From assembly GCF_008728515.1 (NCBI RefSeq), contig NC_044976.1, positions 211,545,467 through 211,609,466 on the forward strand: a stretch of DNA of 64,000 nt. Reading direction: 5' to 3'. Under the pieces are notes generated by a model. It saw only the letters and a program-made list of their open reading frames with translations, had not been told where the DNA came from and did not search any database. Shown here one piece after another: positions 34,570 to 47,254 of this stretch. The translations under genes were made by a program, and so were the position numbers. Within the stretch, counting starts at the first letter, position 1. Every line of letters begins with the position of its first letter. This DNA is from Papio anubis (taxonomy: Eukaryota; Chordata; Mammalia; Primates; Cercopithecidae).

Positions 34570-34575
34570 TTTATT
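34570..34575 (-). terminator. candidate PLD5 poly(A) signal AATAAA
   Basis: The plus-strand TTTATT gives AATAAA on the PLD5 strand, 5.1 kb after the stop codon. Sequence between it and the stop codon is nearly free of transposons, which suits a long 3'UTR. Other AATAAA copies (for example near 38191 and 32829) are alternatives. Confidence 0.4.
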
Positions 34576-37482
34576 GGATTTTTTTTTTTTTTTTTTGTAA
34601 GACATAGGCATAGTGTTTCAAAGATGCCTCCTTGTGTGAATATACAAAACAGTGGGCGCATTGGACCAGTCGCATCTACCTTCTTCAGAATTCACCACAG
34701 TACAGTTTGGTTACTGATGAGAGACTGATTTGTTTCTGAGATCAGCTTGAGGAGAAAAAGAAATGCCTCATCTCACAGTATGAAAAAGCCATCTAATATT
34801 TACTTCTGAAAAAACTGAGCATCTGGTTATACGAAAGGTTTGAGAATTTTAATGATTCCCCCAAATTCAACTCTTTATCGAACCAATTTATTTAGGGATC
34901 TTAAGGTTAATAATATAGTTATATCCAGGTACAAGTTTATCCTATGTACATAAACGAACATTAAAAAATTCAAGATACCTTTTGTAACAGAATTAGAAGT
35001 TTAGTAGTTGAACATAGTGAAAGAAAATGTGGAATAGTCTATTAAATATAACTTCTTTTTTTCAAATTGCCAAAAGAAGCGTAAATGACCAGCGAAGTTT
35101 TAGAACTCTGTAAGTACAAGACTGCTAATGGGTCAAAAATAAGAAAATTTCATTTTTACGTCTTCGAGAAACTTCTGAGGAATACCCACTGAGTCACTGT
35201 AAAAAGCAGCATCTTCATAATTCAGCCAAAGATGGGTGTTCTCTCAAATGAGAAAGATAAGCTGCGAAGTGGGGTTGACCTCAGGGCTGTTCAAAAGCCT
35301 CCGTTGATTTAAGTCAATAAGGTGAAAATGGTAAGCAGCTGTTTTGTTAACAACATAGAAAAGGAAAATGAAAGATGCTAATTCAAATCAAATTGGAAAA
35401 TGTTGAAAATAGGTTAATTTATCTACCTTGGAAATAAATGGAAGTTATATTAATTCCGCCTTTAAAAGGTGTATAATAAAGCACACCAGATCATTGGGAA
35501 TAAATACAGAAAGATAAAGGAATGAAACATTTGTCCAGGATATGTGGGGCTGTTTGTAAGGACTGAGTTTGAATAAACAATAACAAAGTATCTTTCATTA
35601 TAGGAAGTGACTGTTCTATGCAAGTAATGGCAGCATTTTACATTCCTAAAGTTAAAAATACTGAAATGAATTTTGGACACAGAAACACACACCAGTGGTC
35701 ATTCGTATGGAGAAAAAAAAAAAAAAAAGTGAATTGTAGGATAGAATTCCTGAGACAGATAGACCCTGGATCTGATCTTATCAAGAAATTCTTATGGTCT
35801 TTCCCCCCACCTCATCCTGGAATTTAGTTCAATAAAAGTTCCTAAAAACAAACAGAATGAATCAGAGTCACTGAGTATAGCCACAGGCTGGCGGGAAATG
35901 AGCTTCTATCAATCCCAGGTTCATCGAGGCACTTGTAACAAACCATTAACTGCATTTCAAAAAAACCCCCACATTTTTCGAAGGGTGAGATCAACCAAAA
36001 ATGTGATCAGATCCCTCTCACTAAGAACTGCATCGGACATGAGACAAGCAGTAGCACAGAGAGAGCCCGAATGGGAAAAGTGGTGCCCAGAGTTACACAG
36101 ATGCAAAGTGTGTCTGCAGACCTTTCGTTTCTTTGTCTGCTTTGACTTGTTAAAGACGCTAGTTTTCATTCTCTATGCCACGGGACCTAGGAAGTCTGTG
36201 CAGCATCTCTTGACAGGATTCTTTTAAGTCAGTGGGGACATTTCCGGCATTCCTTGCTTCTATCAGGTTCAGGTACCTAAAGCTTGTTGTTTACAGAGCA
36301 TGGATGTCATCTCACTGTTCCACTTCCTCTCCAATGGTTGCATAAGCAGTGATTCAATTATTTGATAGGCTAGTGGCCAGTGGCAATGCAGTGGAGGCCC
36401 ACAGTATTGATCTTTGATGGTGTGTGCAATGATTTGATTTGGGGGGATACGGTGATGGGGCTTGGGAAGAGAACAGGCAGCATAAAAACTGTCAGTGCTC
36501 TAATGGAAGTTTTCAACTGGTAGGCCCATGGGAAGGTCATCTTGAATTCCACAGGAGAGAGACGTGTTCTCATAGAATAAATTATTGTTTAAAATCAACA
36601 CTTGAGGATATATAAGGCACTAAGTTAGTGTTAATGGTACTGAAATCCAAAGTATAGTCTCTAATTGTGTTTGTTTTCCTTTTTGCCTCCTGGGAAATAA
36701 ATCTGGGAATGTTAATGGGGAGTAGTCACCCTGCTCTTCGTAATTTCTGGCATGGACATGGACATCCATCAGAAGGTGTCAGATTAACATGTTTTTTTGT
36801 TTTGCATTCTTTTCTTCCTGAAAAGTAATTCCTGGGATATTTGGGGGGTGGGAGGAATGGAGGTTGATAGTTTGTTTAGCACAGACACCAAGTCTAAAAG
36901 AAAGGAAAGCCATCTCTAGAAGGATAGATAAAGCATCCAAATGAAAGAGAAAGTTCTGCAGAATGAAATGTTCTCTTGGGAGACATGAACCCATTTCGGA
37001 CACTATTGGTATGGGGGCCACTTTCCTGGCTGCCACAGAGGGACAGTGTGGCCCCGTGGAGTCACCACTGCTGCCCAGACTCCCCTGATTAGGGGCTTGC
37101 TGTGTCTGGTAGGCATCTGCTGCTGCTGCTTGGCAGAAAAGCCTGGGATGCAGCTCCTGGTGGTGGCATTTTGCCAGGCCTCAAAAGGAAATGGCAATGC
37201 TGGTCATTCCATAAAGGAGGACATTCTCTTCTCGTAGCACACACAGCAGATAAGTGACAGTGAAGAGGCCCCATGACACCAAGCCTATGAGTGTCCCATG
37301 GCTGTGGATGAATACTTCAGGGGACAACTTGAGAACTAACAAGTTTTGGTTCTTGTGGTTGTTTTTTTCTCCCTTTAGACATCCTTTTTAAAACCAACCC
37401 AGGTTGCTTTTGTTTGTCTGAGTGTGAACTTGGTAGGTTTGTCTCCACTCCTAACTCTGATTCCTTCTTTCCTTTATTTCTT

Positions 37483-37612
37483 TATTATTTTTTTAGAGGC
37501 AGGGTCTTACTATGCTACTTAGGCTGGTCTCAAACTCCTGGCCTCAAGCAGTCCTCCTGCCTTGGCCTCCCAAAGCATTGGGATTACAGGCGTGAGCCAC
37601 TGCACCCAGCCT
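37483..37612 (-). mobile_element. Alu fragment
   Basis: Antisense GAGGCAGGGTCTTACTATGC through AGCCACTGCACCCAGCC, covering one monomer. It lies in the probable PLD5 3'UTR in the sense orientation. Confidence 0.85.
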
Positions 37613-38289
37613 ACTTTCTTTTTAAAATCATCACCAAAACCACGTTTACTTTATTGGGATAACTGGCAGAGTTATAACTCCCAACTCAAACATGGATTGT
37701 GTATATGGCAAATATTTAGAGTGTTATGGGCTGGCTATTATTGATGAGGAATTTCAGTGAGAATCTCCCAGTTAGTCATAAAAACATTCTACCCTTAAAA
37801 ATACAGCTTCCTTCCAGCTCTCCTGATCAACTGGTTAAATATCTAGTGAAGCAATACTTGCAAATAACAAGAAGGGAAGTTATCATAGCCCTTCTATATT
37901 AAGTAAATCCATTGGGTAAGATTCATAGGCTCCTCGATCACTTTTTTGGCATTTAGAAATCAAGTCTCCAGAAATGAAAGAGAATAATTGAATGTTTCCT
38001 TGCTCTGAAAATACATGTATATTACGGTCCTGAAGAACAAGCTCTAGCACGATGTCTGGTGTTGTGTTGATGTTATTCCTGCCAGAGCGGCCCAACACAA
38101 TGTTCCATTGAAATGTTGACAATCCAGAGCTCTACCAGGGTTTCTGTGGTGCCGTGTTCTTTTCACCCACATTTGCAACTGCAAGCTGTGAATTTATTTT
38201 TCTTTGTGGATTCTTGGGGAGGACCTGGTGTTGAGTCTATCAAGATATGACAAAGATTATTTCAAGAAAAAGATTATATATTGTAATGC

Positions 38290-38470
38290 TTAGCATTTAT
38301 ATAGGTTCTTTTGATTTCAAAACAAGTTATAAGTATTTCCTACCGTGACAACATCCTTGCGAGGTAGGTGAGTATTACCATCTACATTACCAAGAGAAGC
38401 CCAAGGCCAAGCAGTGAGAAGCTCTGCTTTGAGTCACAGAGTCGGGAACAACATTGGAACTGGACATCCC
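38290..38470 (-). repeat. MIR SINE, diverged
   Basis: ACATCCTTGCGAGGTAGGTG, TATTACCATCTACATTACCA and AAGGCCAAGCAGTGAGAAGC follow the antisense MIR layout. Confidence 0.65.
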
Positions 38471-39699
38471 GGCCACCTGCTGTGGGCTCTGAAGAGGCCA
38501 TGCCTCTCCCTAGTGTAGCAATGGTCTCCATTAATACAGGGGTATATATTGTATAGATATAAAACAACAACACACAATTACATTATAGAACAATAATTCA
38601 ATATTTCTGTTTCTTAGTAAAATATGTTAAGCACAGTATTTAAATTGCATTTCTCTGAAAAGCATTTGGTATATTAAATAGCACAAGGTATATTAAATAG
38701 CTCTATAAATGTTTGCTGGCATACTCTTAACAGCATAATGATTCTAAAGAAATTAAAATCCACTGAAGCATAGAGATCTTTTCTTTATAATACCATAAAC
38801 TGAACAAAAATGTGAAAAACTACTTTATTCCCAAAATGCAGACTTGATAGCTTGCTGGATATAAGCAGGTGGCCACATAATTTCGTAATTTATCTGAGCT
38901 TGAGAGAAAGGACATATATTGCTGACTGTCGTTTTTTTAAAATACCAATTCGGTAGGGGAAAAAAGGATTCAGTTGAAAGGTAAAAATGAAAGACTGCTA
39001 TTTCCATGTAGTATCCACTCTGAGAAATTTGTAGGTTTTCAAAAGATGTTATCATAGTTAGAAGTAATGTTGAGGTTGAATACAGAATATAATAGGAACA
39101 TTTTGTGAGAAGAGAAAATGATACCAAATAAAATCTATGGTATAAGAAGAAAATGAGCAAGACAGAAAAGGATATTTTTCAAGGGTGTTGAAGGCTGGCA
39201 TGAGATGTAAGCTGTTCACGCTTAGCTGACTGTGTAGGTCTTGGAGACGATTTACAAGGATAAACACTGGTTTTATCAGTCTCTTCTCCAAGGCAAAAAT
39301 CCTCACCTTCCTCTCTAAATTAGCAGTTCTCAGAATGGTGTTAAAGAGCCCATCTCATGCTAAGCTTCCTAACAACTGACCGGGTAGGTCAGCAGAAAAA
39401 GTTCTCAAACTAGAAAGAAGCAGGAATGAAAGTCTTAAAATTTGTATGCAAATGTAAAAACTAACTTCTACGCCAGAATGACATTCTCTGTCAGAGGTAA
39501 CAAATACAAAAGTCTTAATTTCAGTGTACACGACGCTAAGATATTGTTAGATAGGTATTATGTGTCGTTCAGAGAATATTTTTTATAAGTGTGCTTTTTC
39601 CCTAAAAAAAGAGACATATTAAAGTGTTTTTTTCTCTCCTCAAGTCCTTTATGTATAAATATGAAATATGGAACTGTCCTATCAGTTTGTTTATTCACG

Positions 39700-39956
39700 T
39701 TATACGTTCCAGGGATCCTTTCCGCCTGCATCGTCTGTGGCAGTTTTGTTGGAGGGTGGTTTGAGTTTGAACAGGCTTGAGCAGTTCGGCTGTTTGGTTG
39801 GCTGTAAGGTTTTGGCATACGGTGAATACCAGTCCCTTTCAAACACATCTTTAAGTTGCTTAATGATGCTTCTGTTGTTCCTCACATCTGCCTGGTTGAT
39901 AACAAGGCCCGTTCCAGCATTCTGTGTGAAATCATTCCCTACCCAATCAAAATTTC
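39700..39956 (-). CDS. PLD5: PLD5 terminal coding exon
   Basis: The exon opens after TTTGTTTGCAG at 39957 and reads NFDWVGNDFTQNAGTGLVIN, then ERDWYSPYAKTLQPTKQPNC, ending PWNV-stop (TAA 39700-39702). It completes the second HKD region begun in the exon at 47859: the GNFDW and GNDFTQNAGTG parts correspond to the GTSNWSGNYFTETAG part of PLD3-type enzymes. Beyond it lies a Lys/Ser/Pro-rich C-terminal tail with no membrane segment. The exon starts in phase 1, matching the single base left by the preceding exon. I recognise the tail as that of PLD5, the catalytically inactive, membrane-anchored member of the PLD3/PLD4/PLD5 group. Its cellular role is poorly known. All four exons in the window total 678 nt, exactly 226 codons. 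Confidence 0.95.
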
Positions 39957-40547
39957 CTGCAAACAAACAAAGAAATAATGTTGAGGAGTTAGAGTCCACT
40001 GGGAACATACCCAATATAATGAAATTCAGAGTGGATTCTATTAAAAATCATCAACACCCAGAAATAACAACGGAGAGGCTGAATTGTGTTGACAGCTCCG
40101 AAAAAAAAAATCCAAGAAGCCTTACATATGGCATATTAATATTTGCATATTATTTTGGCATTTTCTTCAGCTTTGCTCCGGTGGAAACTCAAAACAAGGA
40201 ATCTGCTGTTCTTTCTTGTAAATGTTATTTCTTATTGACATTCACAAGCCACACTAAATACAGCAACATTTAAAATATATAGGGATTCATTTAAAAATCC
40301 TGTGAGTAATTACTACCTTCTCAAAGAGACAACATCTAATCCGTGTGAACAAATGAGGGATTCTAATTAAAAGTCCCTGAAGCTTTCACATCAAAGAAAA
40401 CGCTCAAGCCAGAGAAGGAGACTCAGTTTCTAACAAACACCCGACTGGACTAGAAATCATTTCCCAGATCCAGGATCCAGCCTCTTGGCCCAGGAAGTGG
40501 GGCAGGTGCTATGAGAACAGCCTCTCAGGGATGACTGTCCATGTTAC

Positions 40548-41072
40548 GTGGTGTATTCATGTTTTCGGGGCTGCCATAGCAACGTTCCACAAATTGTGTG
40601 GATGAAACTAGAAATGAATTGTCTCATGGTTCTGGAGACAAAATCCAGCTGTTGGGAGGGTGATTCCTTGTGAGAACTGTGAGCAGGGATCTGTTCCAGA
40701 CCTTTTTCTGTGGCTTGTCGATGGGCATTTTCTATTTTCTTTCTATTTATTTATTTAGTTAGTTTTTAAATTTTTAAATAGAGATGGGGTCTTGCTATGT
40801 TGCTCAGGCTGGTCTTGAACTCCTGGGTTCAAGCGATCGTCCCACCTCAGCCTCCCAACACGTTGTCTGCCCTCTATGCATGTCTCTGTCCAAATTTCCC
40901 CTTTTGACAAGGACGTCGTTCATATTAGATTAAGGCCACACTCATGATCTCATTTTAACTTGACAATTTCTCTAAAGATCCGCTTCTCAATAGAGTTACA
41001 TTCTGAGGTACTGGGGTTAGGACTTCAACATATGACTTTTGGAGGGACACGATTCAGCTCATACAAAGGAGT
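40548..41072 (-). mobile_element. MLT1-type LTR (ERVL-MaLR), solo
   Basis: The antisense ends fit a MaLR LTR: GGGGCTGCCATAGCAACG near 40568, a CAAATTTCCCCTTTTGACAA block, and TTAGGACTTCAACATATGAC then GGACACGATTCAGCTCATAC near 41070. It is an old LTR with no internal retroviral genes, and it is split by an Alu fragment. Confidence 0.75.
40745..40862 (-). mobile_element. Alu fragment inside the MLT1 LTR
   Basis: AGAGATGGGGTCTTGCTATG through CCTCAGCCTCCCAACACG is one antisense arm, preceded by a (TTTA)n start. Confidence 0.8.
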
Positions 41073-41607
41073 AAGTCTGGGATCTGCCCTAGAAGAGACT
41101 AATGTGTAAGCCACTCCCGTGTAGTCCATCTTCGAGGTGTGGGGGAAGCAGTGGCGCCTGAGAGCTAGAGTAATGCCATTTTCAGTTCAGCTCCATCTTG
41201 AGACTAACAAGGCATGTTCCTTGCCAGTCACAACCATGGTCATCGATGTTTACAGCTGAGAAAACAACCTAAAGATACCCCAAAGGATACAGTCGTACAG
41301 CAGTGGAAAGTCCAGATGTCCCAATACCCATAACAGTATGTGCTTTCAGGATAGCTATAGTTACGCTTTGATGTACTTACACACTAGAATGTCATTACAC
41401 ATAAGATTGTTTTCTTTAAATCGATAGAATAATAAATTTTGTCATGCTGTCAGCTTACTCACACATAGACACAGCTTAGCTTAGCTTTTACACAGATAAG
41501 ACTCCTATATAAGAAAAACACACCACATCTCTCCACTTGCTTTCTGTGGACACCCTACTCTGTAACTGAGTAGCTGTCTTCTTTTTCTTTTTCTTTCTTT
41601 CTTTCTT

Positions 41608-41901
41608 TTTTTTTTTTTTTTGAGACAGTCTTGCTCTGTTGCCCAGGCTGGAGTGCAGTGGTACAATCTTGGCTCACTGCAACCCCTGGCTCACGGGTTC
41701 AAGCAATTCTCTGCCTCAGCCTCCTGAGTAGCTGGGGTTACAGGAGCCCACCACAATGCCCCCACTAATTTTTTGTATTTTTATAGAGACGGGGTTTCAC
41801 CATATTGTCTAGGCTGGTCTCGAACTCCTGACCTCAAGTGATCCACCCATCTCGGCCTCCTAAAGTGCTGGGATTACAGGCGTGAGCCACTGTGCCAGGC
41901 C
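41608..41901 (-). mobile_element. Alu, full length
   Basis: It begins in a (TTTC)n/poly(T) run and GAGACAGTCTTGCTCTG and ends at CCACTGTGCCAGGCC. Confidence 0.92.
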
Positions 41902-42064
41902 TGATTGATTTATTTTTAGAGGCAGGATCTCTCTCTGTTGCCCAGGCTAGAGTGCAGGGGCCTGACCATAGCTCATGGTAGCCTTGAACTCTTGAGCTCA
42001 AGCAATCCTCCCACCTCAGCCTCCTAAGCAGCTGTGAGTACACGTGCAACCACCGGAACCGGCT
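41902..42064 (-). mobile_element. Alu monomer (FLAM-like)
   Basis: Antisense GAGGCAGGATCTCTCTCTG, TAGCCTTGAACTCTTGAGCT and AACCGGCTGC are present. It directly abuts the previous Alu. Confidence 0.8.
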
Positions 42065-43159
42065 GCTGCTTGGTATTTCTATTTATTATTTGTATGGTTG
42101 GTGGGACTTACTTCTACTCAAAGGGGTGAATAAATTTGCCTAATCACATGGCTAATCAATGGTGCACCCAGGTCTGCCAGAGTGTATGATAAACCAGGAA
42201 TTATTCCCATTAAAAAATATCTAACCATGTCAAGGTGGACAAAATTATCTTCAAAATTACCACCAGGCCAGGTCTGATCTAAGCTCCCAGTTTTGTTCTC
42301 TTCTTTGGGTAAGAGCTGATTCCATAAAGGGAACTGACAGGTTTTAGGTGGAGATATTGGCCTTCCATCCCCTCTGCAGCAACTCAGGTTCCGCTGCAGA
42401 AATCACTAAGATGCTGAGATCATCCGTCTCCCTGGGCACCCCTGGCCCAAGGGCCTGCAGTCATCTGTGGGAGAAGCTGCTGGAAGAAAGCACATCTATG
42501 GGGACAGCCAGTATCTCTTCCTTTGTAGCTTTTGTATTTTGGTCTCTGCTCTGTATTCTGGAGCCCTCAAACATACCAAGTCCCTTTTCCATTTGGCACC
42601 CCCAGGAACATCAGAAGGTGGTTTCTTGTCTCTCATTTTACTCCTAAAGTTTATTCCTCAGAGCCTACGAACACCAAGTCCCTAAACCAAATATCGGCCG
42701 AGAGAAGGACCTGCCCCCTTTTGCTTTATCCTTCTCCCCTCATCCCCATCCATCATCTGCCCCCTGGATAAACAGCACAATGGCACTATCAGTGGCTTCA
42801 TGATAGACATAGCTTTGGATGAATTTTTTGATATAAATTAGTGAACTTTCCCCCAAGTGGTACATAATACTGTGCTGGTATCTCTGCACAGAGACCCCCG
42901 TGGCTAATGCGGCGTTCCTGGCCGTTCCTCTGAGACACGTGACTATACGCAGAGGCCGCAGTTCTGTGCAAATGCTCAGCGCCAGGTAAACACAAGACTG
43001 GATCTCTAAACTGGGGATTAGTAGCTTCTGTGGGTTGAGCATTTCTCAAGTGTCCCTTGCCAGGCAGTATCTGCTGTTCATTCTGTAAGCAAAAGGCTCC
43101 TGTGGTCTTGCGTGTCCTTTAAGGACTCTTGGATATGAGACTAAAATCTCATCCCCACA

Positions 43160-43400
43160 GCCGTTGCCAGGCACTGTAACAAGGGCAGTGAATATATCAT
43201 CTCATTACATTATTTCTTCAATTTTCACTGCTGTCCTCTGAGGTGGTAATACGAACTCCATCGTATTGATGAGGAAATCAAGGCACGGAAAGGTTAAGTA
43301 ATTTGTCCAAAGCAGGAATAGACAAACATCAGAGCTGAGGTTCAAAGCCAGGTCTGACTCCAGGGTCCACACTTTACTTGCACTCCATGTTGCCTCTGAT
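43160..43400 (-). repeat. MIR SINE
   Basis: The sequence has GCCAGGCACTGTAACAAGG, GTATTGATGAGGAAATCAAG and CAAAGCCAGGTCTGACTCC in antisense MIR order. Confidence 0.85.
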
Positions 43401-44469
43401 CCTAAAGGCATCCTTTGTGCCAGGAATTGTGTGCTTCACCCTGGACTACAACGTCAACCTCCCGAGGTCAGGAGCATCACAGCCATATTGAGAATTCTGC
43501 TCCGTGCATGTGCGGACGATACTCTCTGAAGGAAATATACATAGAAATATGCTTTGGGGGCAGCCTGGGGTGGGGGGAAAATGAGGGAGAGAGGTTACGA
43601 GATTTTGAAGGCTTATTCTATAAAATACAGCTTTGTTTTCCTTTGACTTCAATGGATTGAGCCAAGATCCGGCATCTTTACTGATACTCAAAAGCTTTAA
43701 TTAGGCTCACCTCAGGAATCATGGCTCTGGAAAGCTTCCACAGGCTGATAAAGGAATTCCTGCGCCCTTGTGATCGTGCTCTTCTACCTTTCACTTCCTG
43801 ACAGTCTGGCTTGACTTCAAAATCACATATATGCTTCAGTGTTTTTTTAATTGGGAGGCAATTTCATCCAGCTTTTTTTAAGACTGCCACTGCAGCTTCC
43901 AAAAATGCATGCTGAGCCCCTAGTTGCCAGAACTGTAGTGTCACCCAGAGGGACATGACGATGAGGTTGCAGGAGAGCTCGCTGGGAAGGTTCATGGGCC
44001 TTCGGGTGCCTTCCCTCCACCCACCACCCCCTTATCAGTCCTCCAATCCTTCAAACCATCTCCTAGACAAGTTTGCAGAGCTTAACTCAAATGTGCCCTG
44101 GAGATTTCAAAATTAGAGAGATGACACTGTTTGGGGATTCTTCTGTGAGTCTTGTGAAAACTTAATGGAGTGGTGATTCCGTTCCAGGTCCACTGTGGAG
44201 TTTTCTCAACTCCGCATTCTCAGCAAGTATCTCAGTGATGACTTAGGAGATCAGAACATGCTGATAATTATTTAAATTATTGATGGATTTTTTCCTCCTA
44301 AGGTTCTTTGAGTATTTTTATACTAGAACTATGCTTCAGTCTAGGGAATTAACGTTGTGATAAAATATTATGTGTAAAATTCACTCATTTAAAAATGTAT
44401 TATAGAGGGAAGAAGAAAGGGGAGAGCCAGGAATCAATATTTCCTAAAGATATGGACAGATCAGAGACA

Positions 44470-44655
44470 GTGTTAGGAGCTCTTCATATACTATCTTGTT
44501 TAAGCCTCGTAGCACCACTGAAGGGCGGGTGCTATTATCCCCACTTTACAGATTAGAAAATAGAGGCTTACAGAGATTATGTGACTTTCTACCATTTTTC
44601 AGCATGTAAGTGTCAGTGCTGGAATTCAAATATAGGTTTGTCTCACTCTAAAATA
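44470..44655 (-). repeat. MIR SINE
   Basis: GGTGCTATTATCCCCACTTT, ACAGATTAGAAAATAGAGGC and GTGCTGGAATTCAAATATAG follow the MIR antisense consensus closely. Confidence 0.88.
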
Positions 44656-44960
44656 TTTATTATTTTTTAATATTTTATTGAGAAAGGAGTCTCATTCTGT
44701 TGCCCAGGCTGGAGTGCCGTGGCACAATCTTGGGTCACAGCAACCTCCGCCTCCCAGGTTCTAGTGATCCTCCTGCCTCAGCCTCCTGAGTAGCTGGGAC
44801 TACAGGTGCATGCCACCACACCTAGCTAATATTTTGTATTTTTAGTAGAGATGGGGTTTCACCGTGTTACCAGGATGGTCTCGATCTTCTGACCTTGTGA
44901 TCCACCCACCTCAGCCTCCCAAAGTGCTGGAATTACAGGTGTGAGCCACTGTGTCCGGTC
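44656..44960 (-). mobile_element. Alu (cluster copy 1 of 5)
   Basis: Antisense GGAGTCTCATTCTGTTGCCC to CACTGTGTCCGGTC. Like the next four it is in the same sense as PLD5 transcription. Confidence 0.9.
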
Positions 44961-45257
44961 TATTTATTTATTTAGAGATGGAGTCTCACTCTGTCTCGCC
45001 CAGGCTGGGGTGCAGTGGCGGGATCTCAGCTCACTGCAGCCTCTGTCTCCCGGGTTCAAGTGATTCTCCTGTCTCAGCCTCCCGAGTAGCTGGGAGGACA
45101 GGCGTGTGCCACAATATCCTGCTAATTTTGTATTTTTAGTACAGACAAGGTTTCACTATGTTGGCCAGGCTGGTCTCCAACTCCTGACCTTAGGTGATCC
45201 ACCTGCCTCAGTCTCTCAAAGTGCTGGGATTACAGGTGTGAGCCACCGTGTTCGACC
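44961..45257 (-). mobile_element. Alu (cluster copy 2 of 5)
   Basis: A (TATT)n start, GAGATGGAGTCTCACTCTG and an end near CCACCGTGTTCGACC. It abuts copy 1. Confidence 0.9.
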
Positions 45258-45684
45258 TAAAACACTTAATTCATCAAAAGTACATTTTAAAAAAATCCCT
45301 AGTTTCAGGTATTTATTTTTTTAATTTTAATTTTTAAGCCCTCCCTTCCTTTTAAAAAAAATTTCCCACAAAAGAACATTTAGATACAGGTACAAGTCAC
45401 TGCTGAATGGACATACAACATCTCACTTTAAGTAAATTCCACATGTAAAATATCCAGATTTGAGTCCCTCAGTCCTGTTGTGCCTAAAACCTGAACCATC
45501 CCTGGGTTCCCTGATAATTAAGCCAAAAGTTCCCATTTTTTATTAAATGGGTTTGAGGTTGTTTTTAATCACTTGCAGCTGATTTCGTATTACTCTCCAT
45601 AAGTTGGTGCACGTGAGAAAAATCAAAATAATCACATTTTGGGTCACTGAGAGTGACAACAGGAATGAAATAATATTCTCTCTC
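45258..45684. other. unassigned intron sequence
   Basis: AT-rich DNA between Alu copies. No gene or repeat could be named. Confidence 0.4.
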
Positions 45685-45985
45685 TTTTTTTTTTTTTTTT
45701 TGAGACAGAGGAGTCTCGCTCTGTTGCCCAGGCTGGAGTGCAGTGGTGTGATCTCGGCTCACTGCGAGCTCCGCCTCCCGGGTTCACGCCATTCTCCTGC
45801 CTCAGCCTCCCGAGTAGCTGGGACTACAGGTGCCCGCCACCACGCCCGGCTGACTTTTTGTATTTTTAGTAGAGACGGGGTTTCACCGTGTTAGCCAGGA
45901 TGGTCTTGATCTCCTGACCTTGTGATCTGCCCACCTCGGTCTCCCAAAGTGCTGGGATTACAGGCGTGAGCCACCACACCTAGCC
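45685..45985 (-). mobile_element. Alu (cluster copy 3 of 5), AluY-like
   Basis: GAGACAGAGGAGTCTCGCTC and CTGCGAGCTCCGCCTCCCGG followed by TTCACGCC are AluY-type. The copy ends ACCACACCTAGCC. Confidence 0.92.
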
Positions 45986-46029
45986 AATAGTCTCATATTC
46001 CAGCACCACCGGAAGGCCAGAAGGATCAA

Positions 46030-46333
46030 TCTCTCTCTCTCTTTCTCTCTTGAGATGGAGTCTTGCCCTGCCGCCCAGGCTGGAGTGCAGTGGTGCAGTC
46101 TTGGCTCACTGCAACCTCTGCCTCCCGGGCTCAAGCGATTCTCCTGCCTCAGCCTCCCTAGTAGCTGGGATTACAGGCATGTGTCACCGCACCCAGCTAA
46201 TTTTTGTATTTTTAGTAGAGACGGGATTTCACCATGTTGCCCAGGCTGGTCTTGAATTCCTGGCCTCAGGTGATCCACCTGCCTCGACCTCCCAAAGTGC
46301 TGGGATTACAACGGTGAGCCACTGTACCTGGCC
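46030..46333 (-). mobile_element. Alu (cluster copy 4 of 5)
   Basis: It starts in a (TC)n run and GAGATGGAGTCTTGCCCTG and ends CCACTGTACCTGGCC. Confidence 0.92.
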
Positions 46334-46338
46334 TATTT

Positions 46339-46644
46339 AGTTTTTTTTTTTTTTTCCCCCCGAGAAGGAGTCCCACCCTGTCACCCAGGCTGGAGTGCAG
46401 TGGCATCTCAGCTCACTGCAACCTCCACCTTCCAGATTCAAGCAATTCTCCCTGCCTCAGCCTCCCAAGTAGCTGGGATTACAGACACCCATCACCATGT
46501 CCAGCTAGTTTTTTTGGTATTTTTTAGTAAGGACAGGTTTTCACCATGTTGGCCAAGCTGGTCTTGAACTCCTGACCTCAGATGATCCACCTGCCTCGCC
46601 CTCCAAAGTGGCTGGGATTACCGCGTGAGCCACCGCGCCCAGCC
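46339..46644 (-). mobile_element. Alu (cluster copy 5 of 5)
   Basis: A T13 start, GAGAAGGAGTCCCACCCTG and an end CCACCGCGCCCAGCC. Confidence 0.92.
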
Positions 46645-46804
46645 AGATACACATCTTTAAAATATTCCAATACTCTCTTCTAATGTGATATGGAAAATGG
46701 AAAAAAAAATATGTTCACACTGAGCCTGGGAGTTAGTGACTCCCCACATGGCCAATGGCAGTGTCTGCCGGGGCTGGTGGCAGGGGGTGAGATGACTGGG
46801 GGCC

Positions 46805-46955
46805 CTGGATGTCAGACCCGGCTCCATCCCCCTAATGTCTGTATTTCTGAGTCTTAGGGTCCAAGTTTCCTCATTTGTAAACTGCAGATGATAAAAGCTG
46901 CCCTCCCTATTGATGATGTTGCCAAGAGAAATGAATCAAGTGCTTTACAAAGTTA
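46805..46955 (+). repeat. MIR SINE
   Basis: AAGTTTCCTCATTTGTAAAC and GAGAAATGAATCAAGTGC give the sense MIR pattern. Confidence 0.75.
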
Positions 46956-47254
46956 AAAGGGTCTATTTTTTACTCACTGAATTTGAAAAAAATTGATACA
47001 GATTTTGTATTTCTATATTCCATGAACATGTTTTTTTCTGCTTCGAGACTGTCGTTTCATCTGTACAATGTAATTACTGCACTGCTGTTTTTGGATTTAT
47101 GTACCTTCTTATAGATCATTTTAACTGCCTGTGATGGTACTAGTTAAAAGGTTACCATGGACTCATATATATCATGGAAAATTAGAATAATTTGATATAT
47201 TAATAATTACACCATTATAGAATGATTTCAGCACCTGGGTCTCTTACCTTAATA

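Larger units (their letters stand above)
34545..39699 (-). other. PLD5: likely PLD5 3'UTR
   Basis: This is the sequence after the PLD5 stop codon. It is AT-rich and has few transposons: only an Alu fragment at 37483-37612 and a MIR at 38290-38470. That contrasts sharply with the introns on the other side of the stop, which suggests transcribed, constrained sequence. The end point is inferred from the AATAAA at 34570. The + strand frames of 60-110 codons in this stretch carry no motif. Confidence 0.5.

Noticed and set aside
39668..40273. 201-codon open frame on the + strand
   Set aside because: It is the antisense shadow of the PLD5 last exon and its intron. There is no motif, and the - strand reading is clearly PLD5.
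42348..42647. 100-codon + strand frame in a PLD5 intron
   Set aside because: No recognisable domain or splice context was found, and length alone is expected by chance.
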